Source: Pseudomonas sp. (GTDB lineage: Bacteria; Pseudomonadota; Gammaproteobacteria; Pseudomonadales; Pseudomonadaceae). Taken from it: a stretch of DNA of 64,000 nucleotides. The notes under the pieces are model-generated. The model worked only from the letters and a program-made list of their open reading frames with translations. It did no database searches and was not told the DNA's origin. A program made the translations under genes and the position numbers. Positions 52,895 to 62,229 of the stretch are shown here, piece by piece. Numbering within the stretch: the first letter of the stretch is position 1; each line of letters opens with the position of its first letter. Location of the stretch: contig JAUSOF010000095.1 in NCBI GenBank assembly GCA_030656145.1, forward strand, positions 62,001-126,000, given 5' to 3'.

Positions 52895-54499
52895 TCACTT
52901 CACGTCCGGTGGGGTCTGAAAGGTGTGATAAGGCGCTGGCGACGGAACTGTCCACTCCAGGCCTTCGGCACCGTCCCAGGGTTTGGCCGGCGCGGGCTTA
53001 CCGCCACGGATGCACTTGATCACGATAAATAGGAACAACAACTGAGTGGCGCCGAACATAAAGGCGCCGATCGAGGACACCATGTTGAAGTTGGCGAACA
53101 TCATGTTGTAGTCAGGAATACGCCGTGGCATGCCGGCCAAACCCACAAAGTGCATCGGGAAGAAGGCCAGGTTCATGCCCACAAAGCTCATCCAGAAATG
53201 CAGCTTGCCCAGGGTCTCGTCGTACATGTGCCCGGTCCACTTCGGCAGCCAGTAGTAGGCCGAGGCGAAGATGCCGAAGATCGCACCCGGCACCAGCACA
53301 TAGTGGAAGTGCGCCACCACGAAGTAGGTGTCGTGGTACTGGAAGTCGGCCGGGGCGATGGCCAGCATCAGGCCGGAGAAGCCGCCGATGGTGAAGAGGA
53401 TGACGAAGGCCACCGAAAACAGCATCGGCGTCTCGAACGTCATCGACCCCTGCCACATGGTGCTGGCCCAGTTGAACACCTTCACTCCGGTCGGTACGGC
53501 GATCAGCATGGTGGCGTACATAAAGAACAGCTGGCCGGTGAGCGGGATGCCCACGGTGAACATGTGGTGCGCCCAGACGATGAACGACAGGAAGGCAATG
53601 GAGGCCGTGGCGTAGACCATCGAGGTATAGCCGAACAGCGGCTTGCGGGCGAAGGCCGGGATGATCGCACTGACCGCACCGAACGCCGGCAGGATCATGA
53701 TGTACACCTCGGGATGCCCGAAGAACCAGAACACGTGCTGGAACAGTACCGGGTCACCGCCGCCAGCGGCGTTGAAGAAGCTGGTGCCGAAGTGGATATC
53801 CATCAGCATCATGGTCACGCAACCCGCCAGTACCGGCATCACCGCAATCAGCAGGAAACCGGTGATCAACCAGGTCCAGACGAACAGCGGCATCTTCATC
53901 AGGGTCATGCCGGGGGCGCGCAGGTTGAGGATGGTGGCGACCACGTTGATCGCGCCCATGATCGAACTGATGCCCATCAGGTGCACGGCGAAGATAAAGA
54001 AGGTGGTGCTTTCCGGCCCGTAAGTGGTCGACAGCGGGGCATAGAAAGTCCAACCGAAGTTCGGCCCGCCGCCTTCCATAAACAGGGTGCTGACCAAGAG
54101 GCCGAAGGCCGCCGGCAGCAGCCAGAAGCTGAAGTTATTCATGCGCGGCAGGGCCATGTCCGGCGCGCCGATCATCAGCGGAATCATCCAGTTGGCCAGG
54201 CCGACAAAGGCCGGCATCACCGCGCCGAAGACCATGATCAGGCCGTGCATGGTGGTCATCTGGTTGAAGAACTCCGGCTGCACGATCTGCAGGCCCGGCT
54301 GGAACAGCTCGGCACGAATCACCATGGCCATACTGCCGCCCAGCAGGAACATGGCGAAGCTGAACCACAGGTACATGGTGCCGATATCTTTATGGTTGGT
54401 GGTCAACACCCAGCGCATCAGGCCCTTGGCCGGGCCGTGGTGATGGTCATGTCCGGCATGACCGTGGCCAACGTGGCCCGGATCGATCACTGCACTCAT
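52895..54499 (-). CDS. coxA: Cytochrome c oxidase subunit I
   Basis: A 534-residue, 12-TM catalytic subunit of an aa3-type oxidase that reduces O2 to water and pumps protons. Recognised parts are the TTNHKDIGTMYL start, MTTMHGLIMVFGAVMPAFVG with a heme a His, and FWFFGHPEVYIMILPAFG, which holds the CuB His, the Tyr cross-link and the K/D-channel Glu. VWAHHMFTVG has the CuB His pair and FVVAHFHYVLVPGA has heme ligands. A His-rich N-terminus (GHVGHGHAGHDHHHG) is notable and may bind metal. It lies 5 bp after coxB. Confidence 0.98.
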   Translation of the reverse strand: MSAVIDPGHVGHGHAGHDHHHGPAKGLMRWVLTTNHKDIGTMYLWFSFAMFLLGGSMAMVIRAELFQPGLQIVQPEFFNQMTTMHGLIMVFGAVMPAFVGLANWMIPLMIGAPDMALPRMNNFSFWLLPAAFGLLVSTLFMEGGGPNFGWTFYAPLSTTYGPESTTFFIFAVHLMGISSIMGAINVVATILNLRAPGMTLMKMPLFVWTWLITGFLLIAVMPVLAGCVTMMLMDIHFGTSFFNAAGGGDPVLFQHVFWFFGHPEVYIMILPAFGAVSAIIPAFARKPLFGYTSMVYATASIAFLSFIVWAHHMFTVGIPLTGQLFFMYATMLIAVPTGVKVFNWASTMWQGSMTFETPMLFSVAFVILFTIGGFSGLMLAIAPADFQYHDTYFVVAHFHYVLVPGAIFGIFASAYYWLPKWTGHMYDETLGKLHFWMSFVGMNLAFFPMHFVGLAGMPRRIPDYNMMFANFNMVSSIGAFMFGATQLLFLFIVIKCIRGGKPAPAKPWDGAEGLEWTVPSPAPYHTFQTPPDVK

Positions 54500-54504
54500 G
54501 TCCG

Positions 54505-55629
54505 TTACTCCTGAGCCTGTTTGAAGGCAACGATGTCCTGTGGGGTGACCATGTCACCGAGCTTGTTGCCCCAGGCGTTGCGTTCGTAGGTGATGATCGC
54601 GGCCAGGTCGACTTCCGACAGTTGCTTGCCGAAGGCGGCCATGGAGGTACCGGGCTTGCCGTTGACCACGATGTCGATATGGCCTTCAGCCGAGCCGATC
54701 GCGATGGCCGAGCCCTTGAGCGCTGGGAACATCGGCGGCAAGCCTTCGCCATTGGCTTGGTGACAGGCAGCACAGGCGGTGACATAGGCCTTCTCGCCAC
54801 GTGCCATCAGCTCATCCATGCTCCACTCCTTGCTGGTCAGCTCGCGCTCGGCAGCGGCCAGCTGCTTGCGCTCGGCCAGCCAGATGACGAAGTCTTCTTT
54901 CGACTTGGCTTCAACCACCACCGGCATGAAGCCATGGTCCTTGCCGCACAACTCGGTGCATTGACCACGAAAGATCCCGGGCTCATCGATACGCGTCCAG
55001 GACTCGTTGATGAAGCCAGGAATGGCATCCTTCTTCACCGCCAGGGCCGGCACCCACCAGGAGTGGATCACGTCGGCGGCGGTAATCAGAAAGCGCACCT
55101 TGGTACCCACCGGCACCACTAGCGGCTCATCGACCTCGAGCAGGTAGTGCTCGCCCTTGACGGCCAGGTTGTTGATCTGGCTTCTCGGCGTGGTCAGGTT
55201 GCTGAAGAATTCGACGTCCTGGCCCAGGTATTTGTAATGCCACTTCCACTGGTACCCGGTGATCTGAATGTCCAGCTCGGATTCAGAGCTGTCATAGATC
55301 TCGATCAGCACCTTGGTCGCCGGAATAGCCATCAGCACCAGAATCAGCAGCGGCACCACGGTCCAGAGGATCTCCACCGTAGTACTTTCGTGGAAGTGCG
55401 CAGGCTTGTGCCCAGTGGAACGGCGGTGGACGAGCATCGACCAGAACATGGCGCCGAACACAATCACGCCGATGACCACACATATCCAGAAGATGGTCAT
55501 GTGCAAGTCAAATACTGAACGACTGACCTCAGTAGCTCCAGGCGACATGTTGACTGTCCAGTTGGCGTGGGCCGAACTGAATGCCAAACACAGCAGGAGG
55601 CTCATCCAAGCGCGTGGATGTCGCATCAT
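54505..55629 (-). CDS. coxB: Cytochrome c oxidase subunit II with C-terminal cytochrome c domain
   Basis: A 374-residue protein. A signal peptide (to ~23), two TM helices (~45-65 and ~88-106) and the cupredoxin domain with CuA ligands His189, Cys224, Cys228, His232 and Met235 (QCTELCGKDHGFM) are followed by a class I cytochrome c domain with CAACH (Cys286, Cys289, His290). The fused heme domain marks a caa3-like form that takes electrons from cytochrome c. It heads the coxB-coxA-ctaG-coxC unit. ATG at 55629 lies about 8 bases from AAGGGG; the next codon is also ATG. Confidence 0.97.
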   Translation of the reverse strand: MMRHPRAWMSLLLCLAFSSAHANWTVNMSPGATEVSRSVFDLHMTIFWICVVIGVIVFGAMFWSMLVHRRSTGHKPAHFHESTTVEILWTVVPLLILVLMAIPATKVLIEIYDSSESELDIQITGYQWKWHYKYLGQDVEFFSNLTTPRSQINNLAVKGEHYLLEVDEPLVVPVGTKVRFLITAADVIHSWWVPALAVKKDAIPGFINESWTRIDEPGIFRGQCTELCGKDHGFMPVVVEAKSKEDFVIWLAERKQLAAAERELTSKEWSMDELMARGEKAYVTACAACHQANGEGLPPMFPALKGSAIAIGSAEGHIDIVVNGKPGTSMAAFGKQLSEVDLAAIITYERNAWGNKLGDMVTPQDIVAFKQAQE

Positions 55630-55979
55630 TGCGGGTTCCCCTTATCGTTCTTGTTATCCCGCCGGCGAAGCATGCGAAGAAAGCTCAATAGCCATGACAA
55701 CTATCGAAACCCCCGTGCCGCAGTCCGTCCGGTGCTGTCAGGTACTGCCTTTCAAAATCGAGTATAGACGGCGACTTCGACCTGGCAACGTCAGAACGAA
55801 AATGACCAAAGCCGCGCAAGGCTTGTGCTAAGCGTCATTTAGGGTGTGACCTAGCTAGCATCGGGGGTAGCGTCTTATAGCGCTCTCGCATAAGTATGAA
55901 AAATTTATGACAATCTCATCTGAGCAACCGGCTCCGGCCAGCTAAGGTTCACGCCCATGTCCCCACATCAGGAGCAGTC
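55630..55979. other. Divergent promoter region between coxB and the 218-aa gene
   Basis: About 350 bp between divergent genes, partly AT-rich near 55870-55920. It must hold the coxB and plus-strand promoters. I found no convincing consensus site for either and no open frame with a good start. Confidence 0.5.
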
Positions 55980-56636
55980 ATGAATACCCCCGCATTGCGC
56001 GAACTGATTCAGCGCGCTCACCAGCACGAAGCAAGCAGTCAACAGCTCCATAAGCAACTGGGCGCACAACTGGAACGACTGCATCCCTCCATTCGCCTGC
56101 CCGATACCGACACTCTGGGCGTGCTGACGCGCTTTGTCAGCGCTTACATCGAGCAGGTACCCGATGTACTGGAAGCGGCCAATGAGGTAGCACGCGAAGC
56201 TGGTATCGAGGCGCAGATCAAGCCGGTGCTGAAAATTGCCGAGCAGTTTTTTCTCCAGCCGCCCGCACTGCTCAACGGGCATGACGGCCTCGATGGTTTG
56301 CTCGACGAAGCCTACCTGGCTCATCGCCTGGTCGAGGAGGTCAACGACCGCTATATTGCCCATCTGGGCCAGCCACTGATCCCCCTGGACACCACGGTTG
56401 CCAACCTGATTGCGCACCAGTTGATCGGCGAGCCGTTTGCCAATCAGCTGGACGAAGCAGTGCATCACGCGGTGGATGGCATGCTCGACGAAGCCAGCTT
56501 CGACCAAGCCTCCGTGCGTGCCTACCGTGAACGCTTGAGCGACCCGCAAACCGCAGCAGCCTGGGAACGCTGGCCCTGCCTGTCAGGCCAGCTGGGGGTA
56601 GAACTGCAGCTGGATGAATCGCGCGCGGCGAGCTGA
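55980..56636 (+). CDS. Conserved hypothetical protein next to coxB
   Basis: A 218-residue soluble, acidic, mostly helical protein with no signal peptide or TM. Residues ~1-60 form helices rich in Gln/His/Leu (LIQRAHQHEASSQQLHKQLG). No catalytic motif is recognised. A protein of this kind sits between carbonic anhydrase and coxB in P. aeruginosa (position of PA0104), so the neighbourhood is conserved, but no function is known to me. ATG at 55980 follows AGGAG by 6 bases. It converges on the carbonic anhydrase gene with a 43-bp gap. Confidence 0.85.
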   Translation: MNTPALRELIQRAHQHEASSQQLHKQLGAQLERLHPSIRLPDTDTLGVLTRFVSAYIEQVPDVLEAANEVAREAGIEAQIKPVLKIAEQFFLQPPALLNGHDGLDGLLDEAYLAHRLVEEVNDRYIAHLGQPLIPLDTTVANLIAHQLIGEPFANQLDEAVHHAVDGMLDEASFDQASVRAYRERLSDPQTAAAWERWPCLSGQLGVELQLDESRAAS

Positions 56637-56679
56637 CAAGCGCTTCACCGGCCAGCCCGGGATAACGCCTGGATCACCG

Positions 56680-57393
56680 TCAGACCTGCAAATAGCGCGG
56701 CCGCGGCGTGGCCATCGGCAGCGGGCCGTCACCGATCTGACGGAACTCGCCTTTCTCGGCGTCATAGGCTTTGATCGCGCTGGTCTCGATGTCGTACACC
56801 CAGCCATGGATGAACAGCTGACCACTGGCCAGACGCGAGGCCACCGAAGGATGGGTACGCAGGTGGTCGAGCTGGGCCACCACGTTCTCCTCGGTGAGGA
56901 TGCCCAGGGTGTTGTGATCAGCGCAGCCGCAATTGTCCGCCACCACGATCTTGGCCACCTCGGCATGACGCAGCCAGGCTTTGACCGTGGGCATGCGATC
57001 CAGCTCTTCGGGGTTGAGCACCGCCTTCATCGCGCCGCAATCGGAGTGCCCGCAGATGATGATGTGGTGCACGCCGAGGGCCATCACCGCGTATTCGATG
57101 GCCGTGGACACCCCGCCCATCATCTGCCCGTACGGCGGCACCACGTTACCGACGTTGCGGGTGACGAACAGGTCGCCGGGATCGCTCTGGGTGATCAATT
57201 CGGGGACGATGCGCGAGTCGGCGCAGGTGATGATCATCGCCCTCGGCGTCTGCTCATGGGCGAGCTTCTTGAACAGCGCCTGCTGCTGCGGGAACACATC
57301 CTGACGAAAGCGCTGAAAACCTTCGATGATATTGCGCAGCGCGTCCTCGGCACTTTCCACCACGCGGTTGTTCTGCTGCTCTTGCTTGTCCAT
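56680..57393 (-). CDS. Beta-class carbonic anhydrase
   Basis: A 237-residue cytoplasmic zinc enzyme that interconverts CO2 and bicarbonate. Zinc ligands are Cys57 in TCADSR (with the Asp59-Arg61 dyad), His116 and Cys119 in CGHSDCGAMKA. Other family parts are FVTRNVGNVVPPYG and GVSTAIEYAVMALGV. It corresponds in place and family to PA0102 (psCA1) of P. aeruginosa. The start at 57393 after GAGG is preferred to an upstream one. Bicarbonate supply or pH balance are the usual roles. Confidence 0.95.
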   Translation of the reverse strand: MDKQEQQNNRVVESAEDALRNIIEGFQRFRQDVFPQQQALFKKLAHEQTPRAMIITCADSRIVPELITQSDPGDLFVTRNVGNVVPPYGQMMGGVSTAIEYAVMALGVHHIIICGHSDCGAMKAVLNPEELDRMPTVKAWLRHAEVAKIVVADNCGCADHNTLGILTEENVVAQLDHLRTHPSVASRLASGQLFIHGWVYDIETSAIKAYDAEKGEFRQIGDGPLPMATPRPRYLQV

Positions 57394-57638
57394 AGGGCTG
57401 GCCTCGAAAAATCTGCGGGGTTGCATCCTTCTGGCTCGGCTGAATGTCCCGAGCAGGTGATTGCGCACCGTTACTGGACACTCGACGCGCGCCTTTGGTC
57501 ACCGCGAACCCCGCCAATGGCAGCCTGACAGGTCGCGTGTGCGATCAGCAGCAATTGGCGTTCCAGTTGTGTTACTTGGCCGCGATAGCTGCAAGCGGAC
57601 ACCGTAAGCGAGCGCTTATTCAGCGTAACGCCAAGGAA

Positions 57639-58700
57639 TCACAGCAGGCTCAGTTGCGCCCCCGGCGGGCAGAATTGCGAGCAGTCCAGACCCTCGCTGT
57701 CGCGGCGATCCAGGCCCAGTTTGCGCCTGGCCAGGCGAAAACGCTGGGCCAGCAGGTCGGCGAACGGGCCTTCGCCACGCATGCGGCTGCCGAAGCGGCT
57801 GTCGTAGTTCTTGCCGCCGCGCGACTGACGAATCAGGCTCATGACATGCACGGCGCGCTCGGGGAAGTGTGCCTGCAACCATTGCTCGAACAGCTCGGCG
57901 ATTTCCAGCGGCAGGCGCAGCAGTACATAGCCGGCGGAGCGCGCGCCGGCATCGCGAGCGGCTTCCAGCAGGTTTTCCAGCTCCATGTCGTTGATCATCG
58001 GAATCATCGGCGCGCACATCACGCTGACTGGCACCCCGGCCTCGTGCAGGGTGCGCATCGCGCGCAGGCGTGCCCCCGGCGAAGCGGCGCGCGGTTCCAT
58101 GATGCGTTTCAGCTCGTCGTCGAGGGTGGTCAGGCTGAAGGCCACGCTGACCAGGCGCTGGCTGGCCAGCTCGGCGAGCAGGTCGAGGTCGCGCAGGATC
58201 AGCGAACCCTTGGTGATGATGTGCACGGGATGCTTGTAGCGCAGGAGAATTTCCAGGGCCTGGCGGGTCAGGCGCTGTTCGCGCTCGATCGGCTGGTAGG
58301 CATCGGTATTGATGCCCAGGGCGATTGGCTGCGGCACATAGCCGGGCTTCTGCAGCTCTTCCTCGAGACGGCTAGCCAGGTTGGTCTTGGCAATCAACCG
58401 GGTTTCGAAATCGATGCCCGGCGACATGTCCCAGTAGGCGTGGCTCGGGCGGGCGAAGCAGTAGATGCAGCCGTGCTCGCAGCCCCGATAAGGATTCACC
58501 GAACGGTCGAAACCGACATCCGGCGAGTTGTTGCGGGTGATCACCGTCTTCGCCAGTTCGCGGCGCACCTCGGTGGCGCGCGACGGCGGCGTCTCGTCCT
58601 GAAACCAGCCATCGTCTTCGGCCTCCGAGCGAGTCGGGGCGAAACGGTTGTGCGGGTTGCTGACAGCCCCACGACCGCGGGTTGGCAAGAAAATGGACAT
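57639..58700 (-). CDS. PA0069-family radical SAM protein (spore photoproduct lyase-like)
   Basis: A 353-residue protein with the radical SAM cluster motif CEHGCIYC (a C-x3-C-x2-C) in NPYRGCEHGCIYCFARPSHA. Other conserved parts are ELAKTVITRNNSPDVGFDRS, KTNLASRLEEEL and LGINTDAYQPIEREQRLTR. The family (PA0069, COG1533) is related to SplB, which repairs UV spore photoproduct, but its own substrate is not known. An exact LexA-type box lies 20 bp upstream of the ATG, so the gene is very probably part of the SOS response, in line with a DNA repair role. From memory, PA0069 is counted among LexA-dependent genes of P. aeruginosa. GGAG is 6 bases before ATG 58700; a longer open frame is not used. Confidence 0.92.
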   Translation of the reverse strand: MSIFLPTRGRGAVSNPHNRFAPTRSEAEDDGWFQDETPPSRATEVRRELAKTVITRNNSPDVGFDRSVNPYRGCEHGCIYCFARPSHAYWDMSPGIDFETRLIAKTNLASRLEEELQKPGYVPQPIALGINTDAYQPIEREQRLTRQALEILLRYKHPVHIITKGSLILRDLDLLAELASQRLVSVAFSLTTLDDELKRIMEPRAASPGARLRAMRTLHEAGVPVSVMCAPMIPMINDMELENLLEAARDAGARSAGYVLLRLPLEIAELFEQWLQAHFPERAVHVMSLIRQSRGGKNYDSRFGSRMRGEGPFADLLAQRFRLARRKLGLDRRDSEGLDCSQFCPPGAQLSLL

Positions 58701-59048
58701 AGGTGACTCCGGCAGAATACTGTATATAAATACAGTTATTTTGCTCAGCCACCAAGTGCCAGTCGTCGCCTGCAGTGGCAGTGGCAGTGGCATTCCCAGG
58801 CCGCAGACGCTCTGCTCATAGGCAGAGCCTGTGGCGTCATCCACTCGGCTCAGGGGTTGCGAGCGCGCCTCCTGGTCTTGGCGTCGCGCAACGCCTGCAA
58901 CGGGCGTTTTGTAGGCGCTCGCAAACTGCCTCTGCGCTCTCGAACAAGCGCAATCCGCGACGGGGTTGCCGAGTGTGATCAGCATCAGATGGCGGGCGTC
59001 TATCAGCCATCGTCCGGGGTTTGCCTGGGCATTGCGGCGAGTCTGAGC
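58701..59048. other. Divergent region between radical SAM gene and glutaminase gene
   Basis: About 350 bp. Besides the LexA box it holds a short run of GGCAGT-like units (58772-58792). No gene is evident. The glutaminase promoter should lie in the right half, but no clear consensus was found. Confidence 0.5.
58720..58735. promoter_or_regulatory. LexA (SOS) box
   Basis: CTGTATATAAATACAG is a full CTGT-N8-ACAG match with the AT-rich centre of gammaproteobacterial LexA sites. It is 20 bp upstream of the radical SAM ATG and probably overlaps its promoter. Confidence 0.9.
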
Positions 59049-59957
59049 ATGCAAGCGCTGTTGAATGAAATCCTCGATGAAGTCCGCCCGTTAATCGGTC
59101 AGGGCAAGGTGGCCGATTACATCCCGGCGCTGGCCGATGTGCCGGGCAACCAGCTGGGTATTGCGGTGTACAGCAACGAGGGCGAGCTGTTCTGTGCGGG
59201 CGATGCGCGTACGGCATTTTCCGTGCAGAGCATCTCCAAGGTGTTCAGTCTGGTGCAGGCCATCGGTCACTCCGGCGAGGACATCTGGCAGCGTTTGGGC
59301 CACGAGCCGTCCGGGCAGCCGTTCGACTCGCTGGTGCAGCTGGAGTTCGAGCGCGGTCGGCCACGCAACCCGTTCATCAACGCCGGCGCCCTGGTGATCT
59401 GCGATATCAACCAGTCGCGCTTTGCTGCGCCGGTGGTGTCGATGCGTGATTTCGTTCGCCGCCTGGCCGGCAACCCGCTGGTGGCGGTGGATAACCGGGT
59501 GGCCGATTCGGAGTACCAGCACCGTGCGCGCAACGCGGCAGCGGCCTACCTGATGCAGTCCTTTGGTAATTTCCATAACGAGGTCGAGACAGTGCTGCGC
59601 AGCTACTTCAGTTGCTGCGCCCTGCGCATGAGTTGCGTCGACCTGGCGCGGGCCTTCGGTTTCCTGGCCAACCAGGGCTTCTGCAAGCACAGCGGTGCGC
59701 AGATCCTTACGTCGCGGCAGACCAAGCAGGTCAACGCGATCATGGCCACTAGCGGCCTGTACGACGAGGCCGGCAACTTCGCCTACCGGGTCGGCCTGCC
59801 GGGCAAGAGCGGGGTCGGTGGCGGCATCGTCGCGGTGGTGCCGGGGCGCTTCAGCGTCTGTATCTGGTCACCGGAACTGAACGCCGCCGGCAACTCCCTG
59901 GCCGGGATCAAGGCCCTGGAGCTACTCAGTGAGCGGATTGGCTGGTCGGTATTTTGA
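59049..59957 (+). CDS. glsB: Glutaminase (serine-dependent, beta-lactamase fold)
   Basis: A 302-residue enzyme matching the usual ~305-310 residues. It hydrolyses glutamine to glutamate and ammonia. The SxxK catalytic motif is SISK (Ser61, Lys64) in FSVQSISKVFSL; other family parts are RNPFINAGALVICD and ATSGLYDEAGNFAYRVGLPG with the catalytic Tyr, and KSGVGGGIVAVVPG. ATG at 59049 gives the standard N-terminus; its ribosome-binding site is weak. The gene is divergent from the radical SAM gene and convergent with the GNAT gene. Confidence 0.94.
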   Translation: MQALLNEILDEVRPLIGQGKVADYIPALADVPGNQLGIAVYSNEGELFCAGDARTAFSVQSISKVFSLVQAIGHSGEDIWQRLGHEPSGQPFDSLVQLEFERGRPRNPFINAGALVICDINQSRFAAPVVSMRDFVRRLAGNPLVAVDNRVADSEYQHRARNAAAAYLMQSFGNFHNEVETVLRSYFSCCALRMSCVDLARAFGFLANQGFCKHSGAQILTSRQTKQVNAIMATSGLYDEAGNFAYRVGLPGKSGVGGGIVAVVPGRFSVCIWSPELNAAGNSLAGIKALELLSERIGWSVF

Positions 59958-59995
59958 ACGTCGGCCCAGAAGCCATTCTATAAATGACAACCCGC

Positions 59996-60451
59996 CTACA
60001 GCAGCTTGCGGAACTGCACGAAGCCCGAACGCTCGGCGACCCGTTCATACAGCAGCATCGCCTTGCTATTGGTTTCGTGGGTTAGCCAGTACACCCGCGA
60101 GCAGTCGGCCTGGCGGGCCTGATCGTAGACGTGTTCGATCAGTTGGCGACCAACCCCGCTGCTGCGCAGATCCTTGGCGATAAACAAATCCTGCAGGTAA
60201 CAGTAGTCGCCGACGCTCCAGGTCGAACGATGGAAGATCCAGTGCACCAGGCCGATGGCCTTGCCCTCATGCCAGGCCAGGGCAGCATGCATCGGTTCGG
60301 CGGGGTCAAGAAAGCGCTGCCAGCTAATTTCGCTGGTAGCGGCGGGAATCTCGGTCATGTAGAAGCGCTGATAGCCCTGCCACAGGGGCAACCAGGCGGC
60401 ATGATCAGCAGCGCTTACGGGGCGGATCTCGGCGGGAATGCGAACGACCAT
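59996..60451 (-). CDS. GNAT family N-acetyltransferase
   Basis: A 151-residue GNAT protein. The acetyl-CoA-binding motif A appears as YLQDLFIAKDLRSSGVGRQL followed by a helix (LIEHVYDQARQADC), and the strand VYWLTHETNSKAMLLYERV is typical of motif B. The N-terminus EIRPVSAADHAAWLPLWQGY is the common GNAT start. The substrate is unknown; this subgroup in Pseudomonas often acts on small amines or antibiotics, but nothing here decides it. ATG at 60451 is 8 bases from GGAGG. Confidence 0.88.
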   Translation of the reverse strand: MVVRIPAEIRPVSAADHAAWLPLWQGYQRFYMTEIPAATSEISWQRFLDPAEPMHAALAWHEGKAIGLVHWIFHRSTWSVGDYCYLQDLFIAKDLRSSGVGRQLIEHVYDQARQADCSRVYWLTHETNSKAMLLYERVAERSGFVQFRKLL

Positions 60452-60670
60452 CAGACGGGCCTCCAGTTTTATTGTATGGAGCAAGCCGAACCATCCTGAA
60501 ACGGTTACGGCGCCGCTGCAAGTAGGCGCGCCAGCTATTGTGCAAACCAGCGGGCGCAGGCTCGCCGAGCGGGCTGCCCCCGGCTGAGCGCATCAGCAGG
60601 CCGGGTTCCGTTTGTCGCTTACGTCCTGCCCCCGCGCCGGTAGGCCCATACTGGTTGTCGAGGTGAGCCG

Positions 60671-61249
60671 ATGAAACGCCAAACTGTCTCCGCGTCCGAT
60701 ATCCTGGAGAGCGCCCTGCAACTGGCCGATGTGTGCGGCTGGGAACGCCTGCACCTGTTTGATGTTGCCGCCGATCTCGACATTGGCCTGGACGCCATCG
60801 CCGTCCACTACCGGGAAAAAGATCGACTGGTTGACGCCTGGTTCGACCGCGCCGACCAGGCCATGCTGGTGCGTGGCAGCGGCGCAGATCTCGACGCGCT
60901 GGAGCCGAGCAAACGCCTGGAAGAACTGCTGGTAGCCTGGCTCGACAGCCTGGCCACGCACCGTTCGGTGACTGGGCAGATGCTGCTGTACAAGCTTGAA
61001 CCCGCACATATCCATCTGCAGATACTTGGTTTGCTGCGCATCAGCCGCACCGTGCAGTGGTGGCGTGAGGGCGCCCGGCGCAAAACCCGGCACCTGCCGC
61101 GTATTGCCGAGGAAAGCCTGCTGACCGGCGCCTACCTGCGCAGTTTCATCCACTGGCTGCGCCACCCCGAGGAAGACGCTGCCGAGTTCCGCGCGTTCCT
61201 GCGTCGGCAACTGCGCTGCGGACCGCTGCTGCTGCTACTGAGGCAGTGA
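60671..61249 (+). CDS. TetR-family-like transcriptional regulator
   Basis: A 192-residue protein. The first ~50 residues form a TetR-type helix-turn-helix, though divergent (SASDILESALQLADVCGWER, DLDIGLDAIAVHYREKDRLV). The rest is helical, as in the ligand domain of the family. Tryptophan- and Arg-rich helices (SRTVQWWREGARRKTRH) mark the C-terminal half. The neighbours give no hint of a target. The start ATG is 4-7 bases from GAGGTGAG. It may be a regulator with non-classical ligand. Confidence 0.72.
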   Translation: MKRQTVSASDILESALQLADVCGWERLHLFDVAADLDIGLDAIAVHYREKDRLVDAWFDRADQAMLVRGSGADLDALEPSKRLEELLVAWLDSLATHRSVTGQMLLYKLEPAHIHLQILGLLRISRTVQWWREGARRKTRHLPRIAEESLLTGAYLRSFIHWLRHPEEDAAEFRAFLRRQLRCGPLLLLLRQ

Positions 61250-61363
61250 GGGCTGGCGGCGTTGAGCAAAAAGCAAAAGCCAGAAACATTCTATGACTAG
61301 CCTTCCGCGCCACTGGCGGGCAAGATGCCGTGCAGCGTTCCAACCACCAAGAGACAGCTAAAC

Positions 61364-62209
61364 ATGCAGCGTTTCCTCAGCATTGCCCTGGCCATGTGCC
61401 TAAGTTTGGGCCTTACCATGAGTTTTGATGCCGAAGCCAAGCGTTTGGGCGGCGGTAAGTCCTTTGGCTCCGCGCCGAGTCACCAGGCCCGCCAAGCGCC
61501 TGCACAGCAAACTGCCAGCGCACCAGCCGCCGGTCGTCAGCCCGCAGCAGCCAGCGGCGCCTCGCGCTGGCTTGGCCCCTTGGCCGGTCTGGCCGCGGGT
61601 GGCCTGCTCGCCTCGATGTTCATGGGTGACGGCTTCGAAGGCCTGCAGATCATGGACATGCTGATCTTTGGCCTGATCGCCTTCCTGCTGTTCCGCTTCC
61701 TCGCCGCTCGCCGCAAGCAGGCCGGCCCGGTAACCGCCAATGGCGCACCGATGCAGCGCGAAATGCCAGCTCAGGCAGCACCTGCCTCGATTTTCGGTGG
61801 CGCCAGCGCTGCCGCAATCAAGCCGGTAATCAATGCGCCGGCCTGGTTCAACGAGCAAAGCTTTGTCAGCGCCGGCCGCGAGCATTTCCTCAGCCTGCAG
61901 CAGCACTGGGATGCTGACGAGATGAACAAGATCGCCGAGTTCGTTACGCCTCAGCTGCTTGAGTTTCTCACCCGCGAGCGTGCCGATCTGGGTGAGGGCT
62001 TCCAGTCCACCTACGTCGACGACCTCGAAGTGCAGCTGGATGGCGTCGACGACCTGAGCGACAAGACCGTCGCCACCCTGACATTTACCGGCGTGGCGAA
62101 AACCTCGCGTTTCGACCAAGGTGAAGCCTTCAGCGAAAGCTGGCGCATGGAGCGCGCAGCCGGTGACAACCAGCCATGGCTGGTTGCCGGTATCCGCCAG
62201 AACGGCTAA
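61364..62209 (+). CDS. Tim44-domain membrane protein
   Basis: A 281-residue protein. A signal-like segment (RFLSIALAMCLSLGLTMSFD) is followed by a KRLGGGKSFG stretch, a Gln/Ala-rich linker, and one or two TM helices (WLGPLAGLAAGGLLASMFM and MDMLIFGLIAFLLFRFLAA). A Tim44-like domain forms the C-terminal ~140 residues (ISPQ.. to RQNG). Bacterial Tim44-domain proteins are often membrane linked; the role is not well known. ATG at 61364 is chosen, since the longer frame lacks a site. A strong terminator follows. Confidence 0.85.
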   Translation: MQRFLSIALAMCLSLGLTMSFDAEAKRLGGGKSFGSAPSHQARQAPAQQTASAPAAGRQPAAASGASRWLGPLAGLAAGGLLASMFMGDGFEGLQIMDMLIFGLIAFLLFRFLAARRKQAGPVTANGAPMQREMPAQAAPASIFGGASAAAIKPVINAPAWFNEQSFVSAGREHFLSLQQHWDADEMNKIAEFVTPQLLEFLTRERADLGEGFQSTYVDDLEVQLDGVDDLSDKTVATLTFTGVAKTSRFDQGEAFSESWRMERAAGDNQPWLVAGIRQNG

Positions 62210-62229
62210 ACCCTTTCAGGCTTCACGCG

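Noticed and set aside
58772..58792. GGCAGT short tandem run as a repeat locus
   Set aside because: Only about three units and imperfect; ordinary low-complexity sequence.
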